Origin: Leucocoprinus leucothites
Lineage: Eukaryota; Basidiomycota; Agaricomycetes; Agaricales; Agaricaceae
Direction of reading: 5' to 3'
Assembly: GCA_013368445.1 (NCBI GenBank)
Contig: JAACJO010000004.1
Location: forward strand, 1,612,001 to 1,676,000
DNA length: 64,000 nt
In this document: in pieces, positions 36,175-51,620 of the stretch
Position numbering within the stretch: position 1 is the first letter of the stretch
Layout: each line of letters opens with the position of its first letter
Made by a program: the position numbers and the translations under genes
Notes under the pieces: model-generated
Told to the model about the DNA's origin: nothing
What the model saw: only the letters and a program-made list of their open reading frames with translations
Databases searched by the model: none

Positions 36175-39100
36175 ATGGACGTGGCGAACTTGCACGAAAA
36201 CACAACCAGGCTGGATCCCGGTTTCGTCACCGCCGACTGAACTCGAATGCAACTAATGGGTCAAGTAGAGCTGCAAAGCCGGTATTAGATTGGAGTACGA
36301 GTTACCAGGCAGGGTCATCGAGGTGTGTCTAGAAGATGAAGCTGTATGCCTAAAGCGTTGATCGGATTATTTTTTCCAGTTCTGCTTCGAGTAGCTCCGA
36401 GGATGACACTGAAGACGAGCTCTCTACTTCTTCGAGAGGGCGATCAGTATCACTTAAGCCTGTCGCAAGTGATTCTATAAGACCCGTGAAAGGAATTTCG
36501 ATACATCGTCGTGGATCTCAAGCAGGCTCGTCGGGAGATTCGGCAGGGAGTGTAACGAACCTCATTCCTAATGGTCTTTCTTTCGCTCGATCTCGTTCGC
36601 CTGCGCCGCCCCGCCAGCATACCAACCTCCTTGCCTCTAGAACTCGCCGCCACGCTTCGCCAATGAACACCAGGGTCGCTAAACAAAAGAGTATTCTCGG
36701 TCCTATTATGATCCTTCCTGCGCACTTGGACCTTCGAATATGTTTCCCTTTCACGTCATGGGCATTCACTTTCAACGTGGATATACGCAAATTTGGCGAG
36801 TCTCTGCTGCTTTTGGGTACCTTGCTGTATGCAACGTCACATTTTGGATCGTTTCCCGATGCCGGTTTTTTTCCGAAAGCTATTTTTGATGTACGTTATT
36901 GGTTGACCACTGGTGAGTGGCCATGTCATGCGACACTATCATTGTGACTGAATGTATATCATAGAAATGGATTATCTCTGTATTGCGTCTTGTCTGTATT
37001 TTGCCTGGATTCATTCGTCTCTCACAAGAGATATTCCGCCGTCTCCGCAGCCTACCAAGGAACAACCTCAACTCACACGGCCAGGATCACCGTTGACTGC
37101 GGCTAGGCCTGCCTCCCCACGCGTATTGGATATTCGAGAACCTAAGCGTGTCAATAGGGGTACCTTCGGCTATGTTTGGATGTCTGTTCCGAAAAATTAT
37201 CGGTACGTCAGCTTATAAGGCTTGTATCGTGTTCTTCTTACTCACTAATGCTCAGTGCGTCTTCCGATGATGGTATCTTCACCGGCTTGCTGCTTGGGCC
37301 GTTAATTGCATTGGCACTTTTAATTAACGCTTCACGACCTTTCGCATCCCATCCATACAAGGCAACTCTCCCTTCAGGTTGGATTATTGAAGTACCCAAA
37401 GAACTTCATAATTTACGAGGGTCCTATGCTGCACCACAAGCTCTTCTCCTTGCTCGCTATTCACTTGTCGATTTGAGTACACTATGTTCGACAATAATGT
37501 TGCTTCATATCTATGCATCATGGTGGTTTGAACGGCGGTATTCGAAATCTCCTGGTGCTGGGGAAGGCGAGAGGACGTCAGTGCCACGAAATGAAGGACG
37601 TCGGGCGTGGTATTATACTCTGTTCACCACTGCTATCAGTATCGCGGTCACCATGGCAAGAATTATGCTCAATGAGCGTCGAGTTGGGATTTGGCAACGT
37701 AAGGGATCTGTCCTCTTTTCAAGCCAGCGTCCATTGAATAGAACTTACTTATAGATCTATCTATTTTTGAAACTGTGGTTGCATCTGTGTTCTTTCAATT
37801 TTGCCTGTACATTGCACTGCGCATGGCACACAGAGGTTTCAGCCTCGGAGAACTTGGATTAGTGTGTTTTGGGGGAACAGCACTGTGGCTGGAGTTTCTA
37901 AATCTGACGATTGCTAGAGTGAGTACTATTTGAGTTCTTTTCGACTTGCTTGGGCTGATTAGAATAGCTTTGGCCGGTCACCACTTCTTTCATTAAAACC
38001 TACCGTCTGCCTACCCCTCTGCTCACGTTCCAGGTTGCTTTGGTTGCGGGATCGTTCCTGACGGGATTTTTACTATCCCCGTTCCTCGTCTTGTCCCGAA
38101 ATTACGCCAAACGACCCGCGCATCGATTTCGATTGCCGCAGGAGAACCAAGCGAAGGAACGTAATCGACGCTATGCCGCATTAGGGTTTTATGTGGGCAC
38201 GGTGATCATCGTCGCTGGCTTAATCGGATTATGGACGCGTTGGCTACTTGTTAATCGCGATCCATGGCTCTGGGTTATGTATCGGATGCTTGAAGGAAGG
38301 AAGCAGTGGCACCGACCCGCGTTGCTGGCGTATTGGGGTTTGCTGGGATGTCTGAGTGTTGCAGGATGGAATCGACAACTGGCGAGATCAAGGAAGCTAA
38401 GACCACGTACTGTCACGGCTGAATATATGTTAGCGTCGATCTCGCAAGACTCAAGTACCTCGCAGACCAACGACACCACGAGTTCCGCAGCACAATCGTT
38501 GCAGTCGTCCGCGAATGCATTAGGAGTCACCTTTCCGAATCTCCCGAGCCTTCCGAACTTGCCCAATAGTGTCAAGGTGGCGCACGTGGCAACAGATTTG
38601 TTGGATGCTGCAGACAAGCATGTGCCTACGCTCAAGTTGAATGCCCGGAGAAAGTTTTTTCATGGACTCGCAGTTATCATGTTCATACCTGGTGTTGCTG
38701 TTGATGTGAGTGGAGTGAATTGTATTCACAACAAAGAAGTTGAAGGAACTAATGTATTGAACAAAGCCGGCATTCACGCATCTGTCTTTCAACGTTGCAT
38801 TCGCGTTATTCATCTTCGCGGAATACATACGATATTTCGCGATCTACCCGTTTGGTGTTGCTATTCACCTGTTCGTGAATGAGTTTCTGGACGATAGGGA
38901 CGGCGGGACGGCGATTCTCAGTCACTTTTATTTATTGACAGGTTGTGCGGGATCTTTGTGGTTGGAAGGGTGCGTCACACACTCCAAATTGGTTTGTCAT
39001 GCAGAACATAGCTCAAGTGCGTCACAGGCCCACCCGTTTATTACAGTTTACGGGCATACTCGCATTAGGTGTCGGTGACGCAGTGGTAAGTTTTTGTTCG

Positions 39101-39466
39101 TGGGAGAACAGCTGTCAAACTGAAAGATCCGCCACAGGCGTCAGTGGTGGGTAAGCGAGTCGGCATCCATCGGTGGTCGTCTACGACGTCGAAAACGGTG
39201 GAGGGGTCGTTAGCATTCGTAGTCTCTGTTGTACTATCCGCGTGGGTGCTGCGCCTTGTGGGATCGGCGGAACCATTTTCGGTATGTTTTTATTTCTTTG
39301 ATGAGAAAAGTGGGCGTGGGGACTGATTTATTGGTGGGACACATAGACGGCACGATATTTGTTGGGTGTCGCGGTTTCTGCGCTGTTAGAGGCGCTTTCG
39401 GACCAGAACGACAATTTGACCCTGCCGCTGTATATGTGGAGCGCACTAGTGCTTGTCGATCCTTGA
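36175..39466 (+). CDS. SEC59: Dolichol kinase (SEC59-like)
   Basis: CTP-dependent kinase in the ER membrane making dolichyl phosphate for N-glycosylation, O-mannosylation and GPI anchors. I start at ATG 36175 (MDVANLHENTTRLDP); a 50-nt intron at 36221-36270 with an ACTAAT branch site joins it to AAKPVLDWSTSYQAGSS. A Ser/Arg-rich cytosolic part follows. Many membrane helices come next (for example TGLLLGPLIALALLI, VALVAGSFLTGFLLSPFLVL, YVGTVIIVAGLIGLW). The C-terminal CTP-binding region holds KLNARRKFFHGLAVIMFIPG, VNEFLDDRDGGTAILSHFYL, ILALGVGDAVASVVGKRVG and KTVEGSLAF. The N-terminal third is longer than in yeast Sec59, which is common in basidiomycetes. It ends ALVLVDP with TGA at 39464-39466. 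Confidence 0.85.
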
Positions 39467-40169
39467 TGATATACATACTATAGACTCTAGAGGTATTCTA
39501 CTTATTATAATATCTGATGGATACGTATCGTTCACGTTCACTCCGACAACCAAGGTAAGACGGGGATGACATTTACTTTATGTCAAGAAATCTTTGGTGT
39601 TGGAGCCGGGAGAACTTGATGGAAGCTGGTGTGATGATGGTGAGAGACAAGTGCTGGACCCGCACTGGATAAAGGCTTGCAGCGCTGGGAGGGCGTGGAC
39701 TGTAGTTATACGATCTCGAGGCTGGATGGACTTGATCGTGCAGAAGCGCCGTGTGGCAAGCATGTGGAGGATGTGCCGGTGGGGGGGATGAGTGACGTCA
39801 TTGTTCCCAGGGATGGAAAGAGCCGATGGTGTTGTTTGTTGTTGTGGTGCATCAACTGGGGTGAAGAGCAGATTGGATCCAATTGGGATCGGCGAACTAC
39901 GAGTTGCAACTCAGTCCATCTCTCCACCCACACCATCCGCTTTATATCTTCCCCCCCCCCCCGGCTCTCTTCTACTTCTTTCCACCTTTCAATTTTTATC
40001 CCAGTGTCCGTTCTCCTTTTCGACACTCGCCTAGGCGCTGTGCACTTGGACCGCTACAGTCTTGTCCTGCTGCACCCCCCATATATTCATGACAGCCGAT
40101 GTGTTGAGGCCAGCTCTGTAAAACTATTTTACATCGTTTGCATCTGGACACCTACCTATCGTTCACTCA
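39467..40169. other. Intergenic, dolichol kinase to histidine kinase
   Basis: 703 bases. The right half is pyrimidine-rich and includes a run of 12 C (39951-39962). An open frame at 39677-40306 overlaps the histidine kinase start and reads as noise. Confidence 0.45.
39951..39962 (+). repeat. Poly(C) tract of 12 in a promoter pyrimidine tract
   Basis: Twelve C in a row, within a C/T-rich region of about 130 bases (39910-40040). It is 208 bases before the histidine kinase ATG. Length is likely to vary between isolates or reads. Confidence 0.8.
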
Positions 40170-43100
40170 ATGTCCGAGCTGTCGCACACAGACTCCTTTT
40201 CTGCCCCTCCCCCACCCCAATGTCTGACCAATGGCTCTTTGGCTCATGCAATACCACCACCAGAACCACACCTTCCATCGACGGTTTTCCTCCAGAGACC
40301 AGCTAGGAAGATCACCCGCCCTTCGACAGCCCCTGCTATCGAAGATGTCGTAATGCTACCCGCTGGACAATCAGGTCAGGCGCGTGGAAGCGAAGGGAAT
40401 GACGTCTCTTACTCCGTGGACTCTGCTGCCTGTCCATCAACAACGAATGGTTTGCCAGAGTCTTCGAGTTCGAGCTCGACACGAGATGACGACGAATCGT
40501 TTACTTTAGCACCTCCTAGCCTGAACCTTGGTACGTAAACACCCCATTTATTGCTCCCTGGTTACTCAGGGAACAATCTCATTTCCCCTTCAGTATCACT
40601 GTCTGCATCATATCCCCCCGCACAGGAGCCCTCTCAGCGACATATAGTCATTGAAACACGATCTTTGACCGAGGATAAAAATCTGGACTGGCCGACTTTT
40701 ATTCATGCTTACGCGAATGGACGCTGGGATCCTCATCGAACACCCCACCGTCCGCGGTCGTCCATGCAGCCTATCGAGGTCTCCAAGGTTCCGAGTATAG
40801 ATTCTCCAAAATTTGATCATTCCGAAATGACATCAGCACCATCAATGGAATCCCTCGACGGACCCATCACCAATGTTTTCTCGCCTTCGCCTGTCGCGGA
40901 ATTACCTCCACCTCCATCTGCTCCTCCGATTGAGACCCCCGAACCTCGTCAACCATTTGCTGGACTTCCCGCCCTTGCACCTAGTAACGGGATTTCTCAA
41001 GAACTGCAGATTATTCAGAAGCCGGCTTTTCTTACTTTTCCCAACTCCTCTTCATCGCTCAAATTTCGTGCTCTCCGACCTACGATGCCTCTTAATCTCC
41101 CATTACCAGCACACCGCCTCCGGAATTCCTTCTCGAATGTTAGTTCCACACCAGGTGACAATATACCTCTCACATCTCCAGCAGCAAATGCAGAGCTGCA
41201 GACCACAGTAGCAACGATGCGCTGGGCAGCTGCAAGGGTTGATATTTCACCCTTGGCACTTCCTTCACCCGAACATGAGCTGAGTGATCCGATGCGAGGC
41301 GTCACTGCCGCCATTCCTGGAGCCCACCCGCCAGATATTCATCCCGATTACCTCGTGACACCAGGTGGTACACGTCGAAGTCGATTAACTGGATTTTGGG
41401 AGGGTACCAATGACGTCGAGGAGGATAAATCACATCAGAAGCGGACTTCGTACTCAGGGAACCTTCGCCAGGAGCATGAAGAGTCCGAGCACTTATCGCA
41501 ACTCGTCCAAACGTCGGCTCCAGTGATGGCTATGAACGGTACGACGAATAGCGTTCCAACTTCACCAGTCTCGCGGCGGAAATCTCACCTCAGTCTGCTC
41601 GCATTTGGACCACCCGCAACGGCACCGCTAAGAGAAGGTTACCACACATCTGATGTCGACCAGGACGATTATTTTGGAAATGTCGTGCTTGAGTCTGCAA
41701 CAAAAACGGCACCTCACACGACCACGACGCTCGAAGCCATCCCGAACAGTGATCAAACGCCACCTGTTGAAAACCCTAGCCCCCCTCCAACAACTGGAGC
41801 TCAACCCGAAATTGCCCCTTTTTCGGACGTTGGAACCGTCTCCGTACCAGCTGTGGTGAGGAGAGTATGCTTGACCCGCCAATTTTCCTCTCCCCTGCCC
41901 GCTACTCTACCAACCAAGGAGAATAGCCGCGTCTTTGGTGGTCGTGTCGCTTCAGACGTGCAGCTTCCCAGATTACCACGAGTTTCGAAAGAGGAGCAGC
42001 TATTCGATGAGTTGGGGTACCTTGTTCCTCCTGACCCTCCAGATGAACTTGAACGGAGGAAAGCGTTGTACAAGTGAGCGCCTTGTCCTTATCCTCCCCG
42101 CATGGACTGCTGAATGGCTATTATCCCTATAGATACAATATTTGGAATACCGGCCCAGATACAAACTTTGATAGAATAGCTCATCTTGCAAAACTTGTCT
42201 TCAACACCAAGGGAGTGACAATCTCCTTGATCGACGGTGGTGAAATGTGAGCTATTTCTGACTCTTTGTTATGACGCGGTTCTGACATCGTACCGAAGCT
42301 GGCACAAGTCTGAGTGTAAGCTTATTTGGCATGGCTATTTACAGCTTTCTTTCTCATCGATTCTCGCTTTCCAAAGGGGGTTTGAAAGTTACGAATTTCC
42401 TACGCTCGATATCATTTTGCGGTCATGCGATTCTGCAGCGGTGAGTTCTGATTTCATGGAACACCCGAACATTCTGATTTGATACTCTTGGTAGCGGTGA
42501 TGAGCCTATGGTGGTGATAGACACCCATGCAGACTGGCGGTTCATACGAAATGTAAGTACTTCTCGGCTTCTTTCACGATCCTTAGAATGCCGATATATC
42601 AAATTTTAGCCGCTGGTAACTGGGGGTCCTCGAGTACGCTTCTATGCTGGGGCACCTCTTCGGACACAAGATGGTTTCAATGTCGGGACGTAAGTATTTT
42701 CACTATCTCCATACGTATTGTCATTTTACATTCCAGTCCAGTTTGACACTTCTCGACGATGCCCCTCGCGAAGAATTTTCACCCCGGCAAAGACATACTC
42801 TCAAGGAATTCGCGGTCCGTCCCATACCACGCGCTCTCCTCGTTTTGGTTCAAGGCTTAGAGTGTTTACACAGGCTATTGTGATGCGTGAGATGGAGCTC
42901 TGGCGTGACAAGGTATGCAAGCCTCGAAAGGCGGAAATAGCGCACAGCTAACATCACATCTCGTTTGAATTAAGATTCAGCTACGCATCCGAGATCGAAT
43001 TCAAATTTCGGTAAGTTCAGAACATGGAATCCAGAATTCCAGATGGCTGATCAAAACTGGATGACATTTTGCGTGACAGATGGAACAATTCTCCCGGGAA

Positions 43101-46100
43101 TGTCTAGAGATCGATGAAGAGTCCCCCACACGAGAGCGCAACGATTCTGTTGGTGGTGCTTCCATGGACAAGGTCTATGATCGCGCAGCCAAGCTCGTGA
43201 AACGTACCCTGGACGTGGAAGGTGTGATTGTGATGGACGTGTCACATTGTCAGGTTCTGGAGACGATGGGGGCAGAGGCGAATGTGGCAGTGACAATGCA
43301 CTTTGGAGAGCCTGCGACAGAGTTGAAAAAGCAGAAACTGACCACAGAGGAGTATCATCGACTCAATGTATTTTTCTCGAAACATCCAGAGGGAAAGATC
43401 TCTGAGGGTATTGTTCCTGCTTGTTTCCGGCCCTTTTTGCCTACACATATTCAATATGCGTTGAGTGAGTTACGAGATTTTTCGCTTTTGTTGTTGCTGT
43501 TGTTGAAGACTGACATGCTGAGCGTTTAGCTGTACCAATATACAATATCGATAAACAACTTTTTGCTCTAATATGCGCATATAATGCATCTGATCATAGC
43601 AAGCGCTTCGTATGTGCCTTTTCTGAAATTTTGTACGGGTACATTGTACTTACGTCATTTGTGTAGCTTGAGGGGCACGAGTTGTCCTACCTTCGTGCCA
43701 TTGGTAAGGCATTTGACCCTTACTTTGGCTTTGTTATTCATCATGCACAGGTGTCATTATCCTCTCTGCTGTGCTCAAGCGCCGGATGATCCTGGCGGAC
43801 AAAGCGAAAAGCCTCTTCATATCCAAGTATGCAAGCGTAGGCTAAATTTTCTTCAATATTTTCTGACCCAGCCATTTAGCATCTCGCATGAGCTCCGTAC
43901 ACCATTACATGGGGTAAGCCAATTATTTCCGCCCTTGATATTTCATCGTTGTCTCACCATTCATTCATTCCAGATTCTAGCTGCAGCTGAGCTACTGGAT
44001 GATAGCCCTCTTAACCCTTCACAACTATCCTACCTTCAAACTGTCCAAGCCTGTGGGACATCACTCGTGGAAACCGTCAACCACGTTCTCGATTTCACGA
44101 AATTAAGTGGTAATGCTAAATCGGGCGGTGTCGAGCATGCTATCGTGCCCAGCAGGTGTGTGTGTGACCATCTCGATAGAACCCCCGGCACATGTTAGTA
44201 AACTGACGCCATATTATGACTTGACAACCAGCGTGGACCTCATGCAGCTCGTGGAAGAAGCTGTCGACGGTTGCTGGGTAGGACACCGGGCTAGGACTGC
44301 CATAATGGGTGACTCAGGCATTGGAAGCGTTTATTCACCGCCTAAGGAGGAAAGTGGGGAATCGCCTGTGGTCACGAGACGGAGACATGTTGAAACTATC
44401 ATCGATATTGGACATCGGAAGGAAGTGAGTGGGACAATAGGACTGTCCGGTTCCCGGTATTGTTCGGTGCTGAGATTTTGATATTTTAGGGATGGAGTCT
44501 CAAGTGCGAAAAGGGAGGCATTCGTCGTGTCCTAATGAACTTGTTTGGGAATAGTCTCAAATTTACTTCGGTACGTTCATTCCCTCCCTAGATGGAGTAT
44601 GAGCAGCGCTCACGTAGTTGTCCTTTGATTTTTGGTTTAGGACGGTTACATTCATGTTATGCTCCACCAATTACCGAGATCAGAGGATGATCCACCAAAC
44701 AAGGTCAAGGTCGAACTTGTTGTGCTCGATTCCGGCAAGGTACGCCGTACCCCCTTCTTGTATAACCACCCTTGACATCATTAACACGAGTTCCATTAGG
44801 GCATCAGTCAGAACTTCTTGAAGGTGAGCACAAGATCTCAGATCCGATTGGTGTTTCTTCTTATTCAATTGCTGCCCAGAATCAACTTTTCCACCCCTTC
44901 TCTCAAGAGAACCCATTACAAACAGGGACTGGACTCGGATTGGCCATCGTCAGCTCCATTGTTACTTCGGAGGTTGTCGGTGGCAAGGTCGATGTGTGGA
45001 GCCAAGAGGGTGTTGGTACTGAGATCAAAGTCACCTTCAGTGCAGAGGTGGATGATGATGACCAGTATAGCGAAAGGGACTACGAACCCAATTGCATGGA
45101 GCCCATCAAGTCAGAGAATGGGTCGCTTCCGACGATATCGCTTGTTGGGTTTGATGGCCCACATCGAGGGACGATACTGTTGGAGAGGGTTGTACGCTCG
45201 TACTTGGAGACTTGGTGGCATTTTGATGTGATCACTGGTGCCCAGAATGGCGACATCGTCATTTTGAACGAGGATGTTGGGCCCATAATCGCTGCGACGG
45301 AGAACCATGATATCAGTCGGCCATTCATTATCCTGTCTGGTGCACGAGGCAGCCCATCGATCATGCACGTTGCGACGGAGCACGAGCGGATAGGTGGATT
45401 TTGTCGTATCCTCTACAAGCCCGGTGGGCCCAGTCGGTTGCGTAGCATTCTCAAACTTGCCGTTCGCACGAGATCGATTGGCAGTACACCTGAGCAGGTT
45501 ACTATCTCAGACTACTCGAGTTTTACGACGGATGAGGGAGGGTTCAGGGTACCGCGACGGAATTCAGAGAAAGGTTATTCGGGAGGGCGCCCGACTATGG
45601 CACCTAGATCTTCGAGTGCTTTCCCATCGTTACCCACGCTCTCGTCGACTGTCGAAACAAGTGAAAAGGGACGGGCTCGCCAGATACCCGTATCATCTCT
45701 GGCAGCGTCTCCTCCGACAAACGACCATGGACCACTATATGATCACGGCAACGCCCACGCAACTAGTGAGCCCCGATGGTCAATGAGCTCACCAGATCCC
45801 CTAGAAGATGCAAGTCGAAGAAAACCCCTCCTGGAGATCTCGACTGACCCACGGCAGGGTGGGGACTACCTGTACGACATGGAAGGTAGAGCACCCCTTG
45901 CCACTGCACCTGGGTCTGCGAATACCGAAGCAGCCATTCCCACCAGTCCTACTACGACACTTCTAGAAGCCGGCACAACTGGGCCTACCGAGACATCAAC
46001 TCCAGTCTCGCAAACGGCGAGTCCGACAGGGGAGGATCGGAAGCCTTCAATGGATGACATTCAGCCGAACCATAATCTACCCTTTCCTGTTTCATCAGTG

Positions 46101-46770
46101 GTCCCTATTGGCGAATCAGGATCACTGCTTAAGTCGTCCATCCAACCAGAACCCAACCATGTAGAGAAAAGGTTTCGTGTGTTAGTCGTGGAGGATAATG
46201 GCATTCTACGCAACCTCTTGTACGTCGTGGAATATGTTGTCAGTTTGTTTTGGGATACTGAAGTGATCTTCAGAATAAAGTGGCTGTCGAACAAAGGGTA
46301 TGAGTTCCGCCACGCGGTAGATGGTCAGGCTGGTGTGTCTGTCTACACTGAAGAAGGACCCTTCGAGTAAGTGGGTTTTGGAATTCTGGATGACGTTTAG
46401 CTAACGGCTTTTTTTTTTTGGCAGCGTTGTCCTATTAGACTTGTCTATGCCCGTACTTGATGGTGAGTACGAGACCTTTGAGCCAGTTTCTTAAGCTAAC
46501 TTCATTCTACACTTTAGGCGTATCTGCAACTGCCATAATTCGCAAGATCGAGCAGGAAGGGTCAAACGGCCATCATGCTCGGATACTGGCTCTTACCGGT
46601 ATGTCATCATTGGAGGACAAAAGACGAGCGTTCGAGGCGGGCGTCGATGGATAGTGAGACTTGTCAATTTATAAATTGGGAACCAGGTTGACTGATCATC
46701 TTTCAGCCTCATCAAACCTGTAGCCTTCAAGACTCTCGATGAGATGTTTCGCAAGATGGGGCTTGTGTAA
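40170..46770 (+). CDS. GAF-domain hybrid histidine kinase with two receiver-like domains
   Basis: Cytosolic phosphorelay sensor; no membrane helices. About 1,850 residues. The N-terminal 600 residues are Ser/Pro-rich and low in complexity (exons 40170-40530, 40597-42073). A GAF domain follows (NFDRIAHLAKLVFNTKGVTI; FYAGAPLRTQDGFNVG), then a second GAF-like region (ERNDSVGGASMDKVYDRAAK). The kinase core has the H box SHELRTPLHG (from about 43887; split from ILAAAELLDD by an intron), N box NLFGNSLKFT, and G boxes LDSGKGIS and GTGLGLAIVSSI. Next, 45130-45460 reads like a receiver fold (GFDGPHRGTILLERVVRSYL, DIVILNEDVG, FIILSGARG) without the phospho-acceptor Asp context. After a disordered linker, a normal receiver follows: RVLVVEDN, VVLLDLSMPVLDG, LALTGM and the KP in LIKPVAF. 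Ends KMGLV, TAA 46768-46770. The signal sensed is unknown. Confidence 0.9.
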
Positions 46771-47717
46771 GCTCGCGAAGCGCCTGGTGATCAAGCCTCA
46801 CTCGCTTCTGAGCTTAATGCTCATTCGCTATCTCATTAAACCTCCCCAACTCGGACCTCGATTGCATCAAACACGGCAACTATCTATGTTTTCTCTCCTC
46901 TACCACATCATCGTATTTTCTTCACCGACTCTCGCTATTCATCGCTATCGCTCAACACCTCTTGTTGTATTTGCATCACGCATACCATCATCACCTTTAC
47001 CCGAATAGGTTATATGCCCCAAACGTTCAACCGACTTGCCTTCATGAACACTCACCTCCGATTGTCCTTGCATGTAATATTTTTTCTCGCTATTCTTGTT
47101 CCAACTACTTCGCTCTTAGCTGGGGTTTTTCGTTAATCAGGAATATTGGCTCATATTGTGTTATATTTATATACTTCTTGGTTCCTTTTTCCTTTTCTTC
47201 CACCCCAGTCAAAACCATAATAAATATTACTCAAAACAACGTGTCGTCTCAGATCTTGTAACTTTAGCAGGTTTCCTTCTTTCTCTCATATCAAAACAGC
47301 TTCGCATTTGCAAAGTTACTGACAATATTTTGTAGCAAAGCAATTCTTTTCTCCTTCTAGCATGTAACTCACCCATAGATAATATATATTCCGCTTCGTG
47401 TCTGAACGGGTGTTTCAGTTTCAAGATGCTTGATGGACTGATTTCTGGGATTCTGCTTAAGTAATTTGGATATTACATGCGACTGGAGGTGTTGACCACC
47501 CAAGAGATGACAAGAGAAACCTAAATACTGGTATGGATATATACAAGATTCGCCAGCAGCAGTCAAATTGAGCAAGCAAAGTGCTCTTTTGATGGAAGCA
47601 CGGATGTCTACAAATACAGATAGCAAGCATTAAATTCACATCCCAAGTGTCGCCTCTGAATTGGAGGGAAGGGTGAACGGAGGGAAGTGGTGTGGATGGT
47701 GACTGAGGTGTCTCAGC
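46771..47717. other. Convergent intergenic, histidine kinase and homocitrate synthase
   Basis: 947 bases between two 3' ends. AT-rich with several ATAATAA-like sites near 47215-47250, likely polyadenylation. No gene supported. Confidence 0.45.
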
Positions 47718-49594
<1,877 letters not shown>

Positions 49595-50633
49595 TTTGAA
49601 GTGAGGAGAGAAGAGTGAGGTGATGAAAAGATTGACTGAACTGATCTGGAATTCCTCTACTTTTTGTACTAAATGAGTCACTGCCCCTTAAGAAATCACA
49701 TCACGTGGAGCACCCCACTCGGCCGAATCTCTGCACGTTTATTGGCTAACCTCTCGCCCGACGTCACATGCCGACACCAGACCCGCTCTTTCCGAGTGGA
49801 TCTCCGGTGAAAATTCATGGTATATTTCTTGTTCCCTAGCACAACTGCCAGAGCTATGAGTCATGTTTAGAGTTCACCTATACATCAGCAAATCAAGCAT
49901 CGCTTGAGGATTAACCGAACTAACATAAGTAGCTATCTAGTTTTTCCTTCTACCCAGCTGGATTTACTAATGGACTGCAAATGAGAGTAGCCACAAGCTA
50001 GGTCAACTTGACACTCAATGGCTCGACTAAGGTGGTTTCGGTGGCTTCGTTTGGGAAATTTGTATTTCCGCTGACAAAACAAGAATCAGGAAGATGTAGT
50101 AAGAATGCTGAAGTGTTATGTAGTTTACTAAACTTTGACCGACCAGGAGGCTACCATTTCAATCACAAGCATAAAACCGTGATCACAAATGCCAGCATCT
50201 ATTCGATCCGATATGCCGGTAGTACTAGCTTCTCTGTTTGCCGATAAGTAGCGAGTTCGCTTAAAATTAGGGGTATACAGATTTTCACCAAGCCCGCAAG
50301 TGTACATGGGCTGCTCTGGCTTCTCGGTGAGATGGGAATGAAACAAGTCCAATCAATGAGTGGATAGGAGCGTGGCGTGCTCGGACTCATAAAAGAGAAC
50401 AACCTATTTCTTTCAAAGTCAATAGATGCATTGACTGAGAGCAGGGTAGAGTCAACATCAGAAAAGGTTACGAGGAAAAGCGAAGCTTTTCGATCCACTT
50501 GAACTTTGTTCTTGGCGTCATGCTGGTTTCACTTGTGTTAACGTAGCTCCAGACTTGAGTTGAATTTGAAGAATGGGAAAAAACCTAGACTGGACACAGA
50601 TCTCATGTTCACGCTAAGCTGGCAATAAAGCAA
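49595..50633. other. Intergenic, homocitrate synthase to ZNHIT1 gene
   Basis: About 1.04 kb holding the LYS20 promoter and the 3' end of the ZNHIT1 gene. I see no coding frame, tRNA or repeat. Confidence 0.45.
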
Positions 50634-51331
50634 CTATAGAACGCGTCTCTCGCAACGCGTTTCCACATGAACTTTTTCACAGTTTAGATCACAGTAAGGC
50701 ATAGCACACCGCTTGCATCTGTAACTGCCCCAGTAGCTACAGACAGAACACAGCATCCGTGACGGGTAGACTGGTGGAGGTGCGGCTGCGGTCAAGTAGT
50801 TCGGAGTATTTGCGGGTAGAGAAGCAATACCCTGAAGCCCGAGCAGCGATGGACATGTAAGCTTTCAAGATGTGAAGACACAGAACTTCGGACTTACAGA
50901 CTCGGCAATAAGAGTGCTGAGGTTCTTTTTGTACAGGAGAGCGGTACGAACATTCATGGTCGATTTCTTTTTGCGTGCAGCGGGCGAAGGACCAGGTATA
51001 ATGAGGTTGGTCCGCTTGTCGGATATTGTCTGCCTAGCGCGTCCGTGCTTGGTTCCACCCTCGCCCCCTTCATCGTCGGACACAGATGCTACGTTCGCTT
51101 CGGAATAATTGGACCTCTACCATACCGCATCGATGGACGTCAGGATCAACTAGAATAGCAACACTCACTTCTAGTTCATCCAAATGTCGCTTAGTTCGTT
51201 TTGCAATCACATCTGGTGTCAAGGTCTGGTTTGCAACATTAACCTGACGAGCGACTGGAAAGAGGTCAATATTCAATGAAGATCCAGAGTTACTGAGGTG
51301 TACGTTGTTGTCTGCTCCTCTTTGGAGGCAT
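50634..51331 (-). CDS. VPS71: HIT-type zinc finger protein, ZNHIT1/VPS71 subunit of SWR1
   Basis: Small subunit of the SWR1 chromatin remodeller, which deposits histone H2A.Z. Its four exons are short, so no single long frame shows it. Exon 1 is 51304-51331 (MPPKRSRQQ); a 49-nt intron (51255-51303) leads to exon 2, 51169-51254 (ARQVNVANQTLTPDVIAKRT, KRHLDELE). Exon 3 continues RSNYSEANVASVSDDEGGEG, with basic AARKKKSTMNVRTAL. Exon 4, from about 50830 to 50634, reads GIASLPANTPNYLTAAAPPP and then the HIT finger: CSVCSYWGSYRCKRC, YCDLNCEKVHVETRC, ending RVL and TAG. Spacing of Cys and His agrees with the family, as does NYLTA before the finger. About 175 residues. Confidence 0.85.
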
Positions 51332-51620
51332 CCTACATGAGTGCTCGGCGTTGAGGCCGAAAGAACGAGCGCTTATGTCCTGAGCACGCCATCGTGATCG
51401 CTCCTTTTGCCAAATTTATATGACTACCTTCCACTCCATTCTTTCCCCACAACAACCCTACCACCGCCGACAAAGACCAGCATAGGTTTTGTCGTTCGAT
51501 TTTGCGGTGACCTTCCTCTAGTGATACCTCTGACTCACTCGCATACGACTTTGTTCTCCCCACCACCGCCCAACGCCTTAGATCTACATATTTCAAGTAT
51601 CTGAGCTTTTAACATCCAGG
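51332..51620. promoter_or_regulatory. Shared promoter region, ZNHIT1 and the beta-lyase/mevalonate kinase gene
   Basis: 289 bases between divergent start codons, with C/T-rich sequence at 51430-51610 before the plus-strand start. Confidence 0.5.

Noticed and set aside
36120..36332. Open frame thought to be the dolichol kinase N-terminus
   Set aside because: It has no ATG (first codon TTG). An ATG at 36175 plus a 50-nt intron with a good branch site explains the start better.
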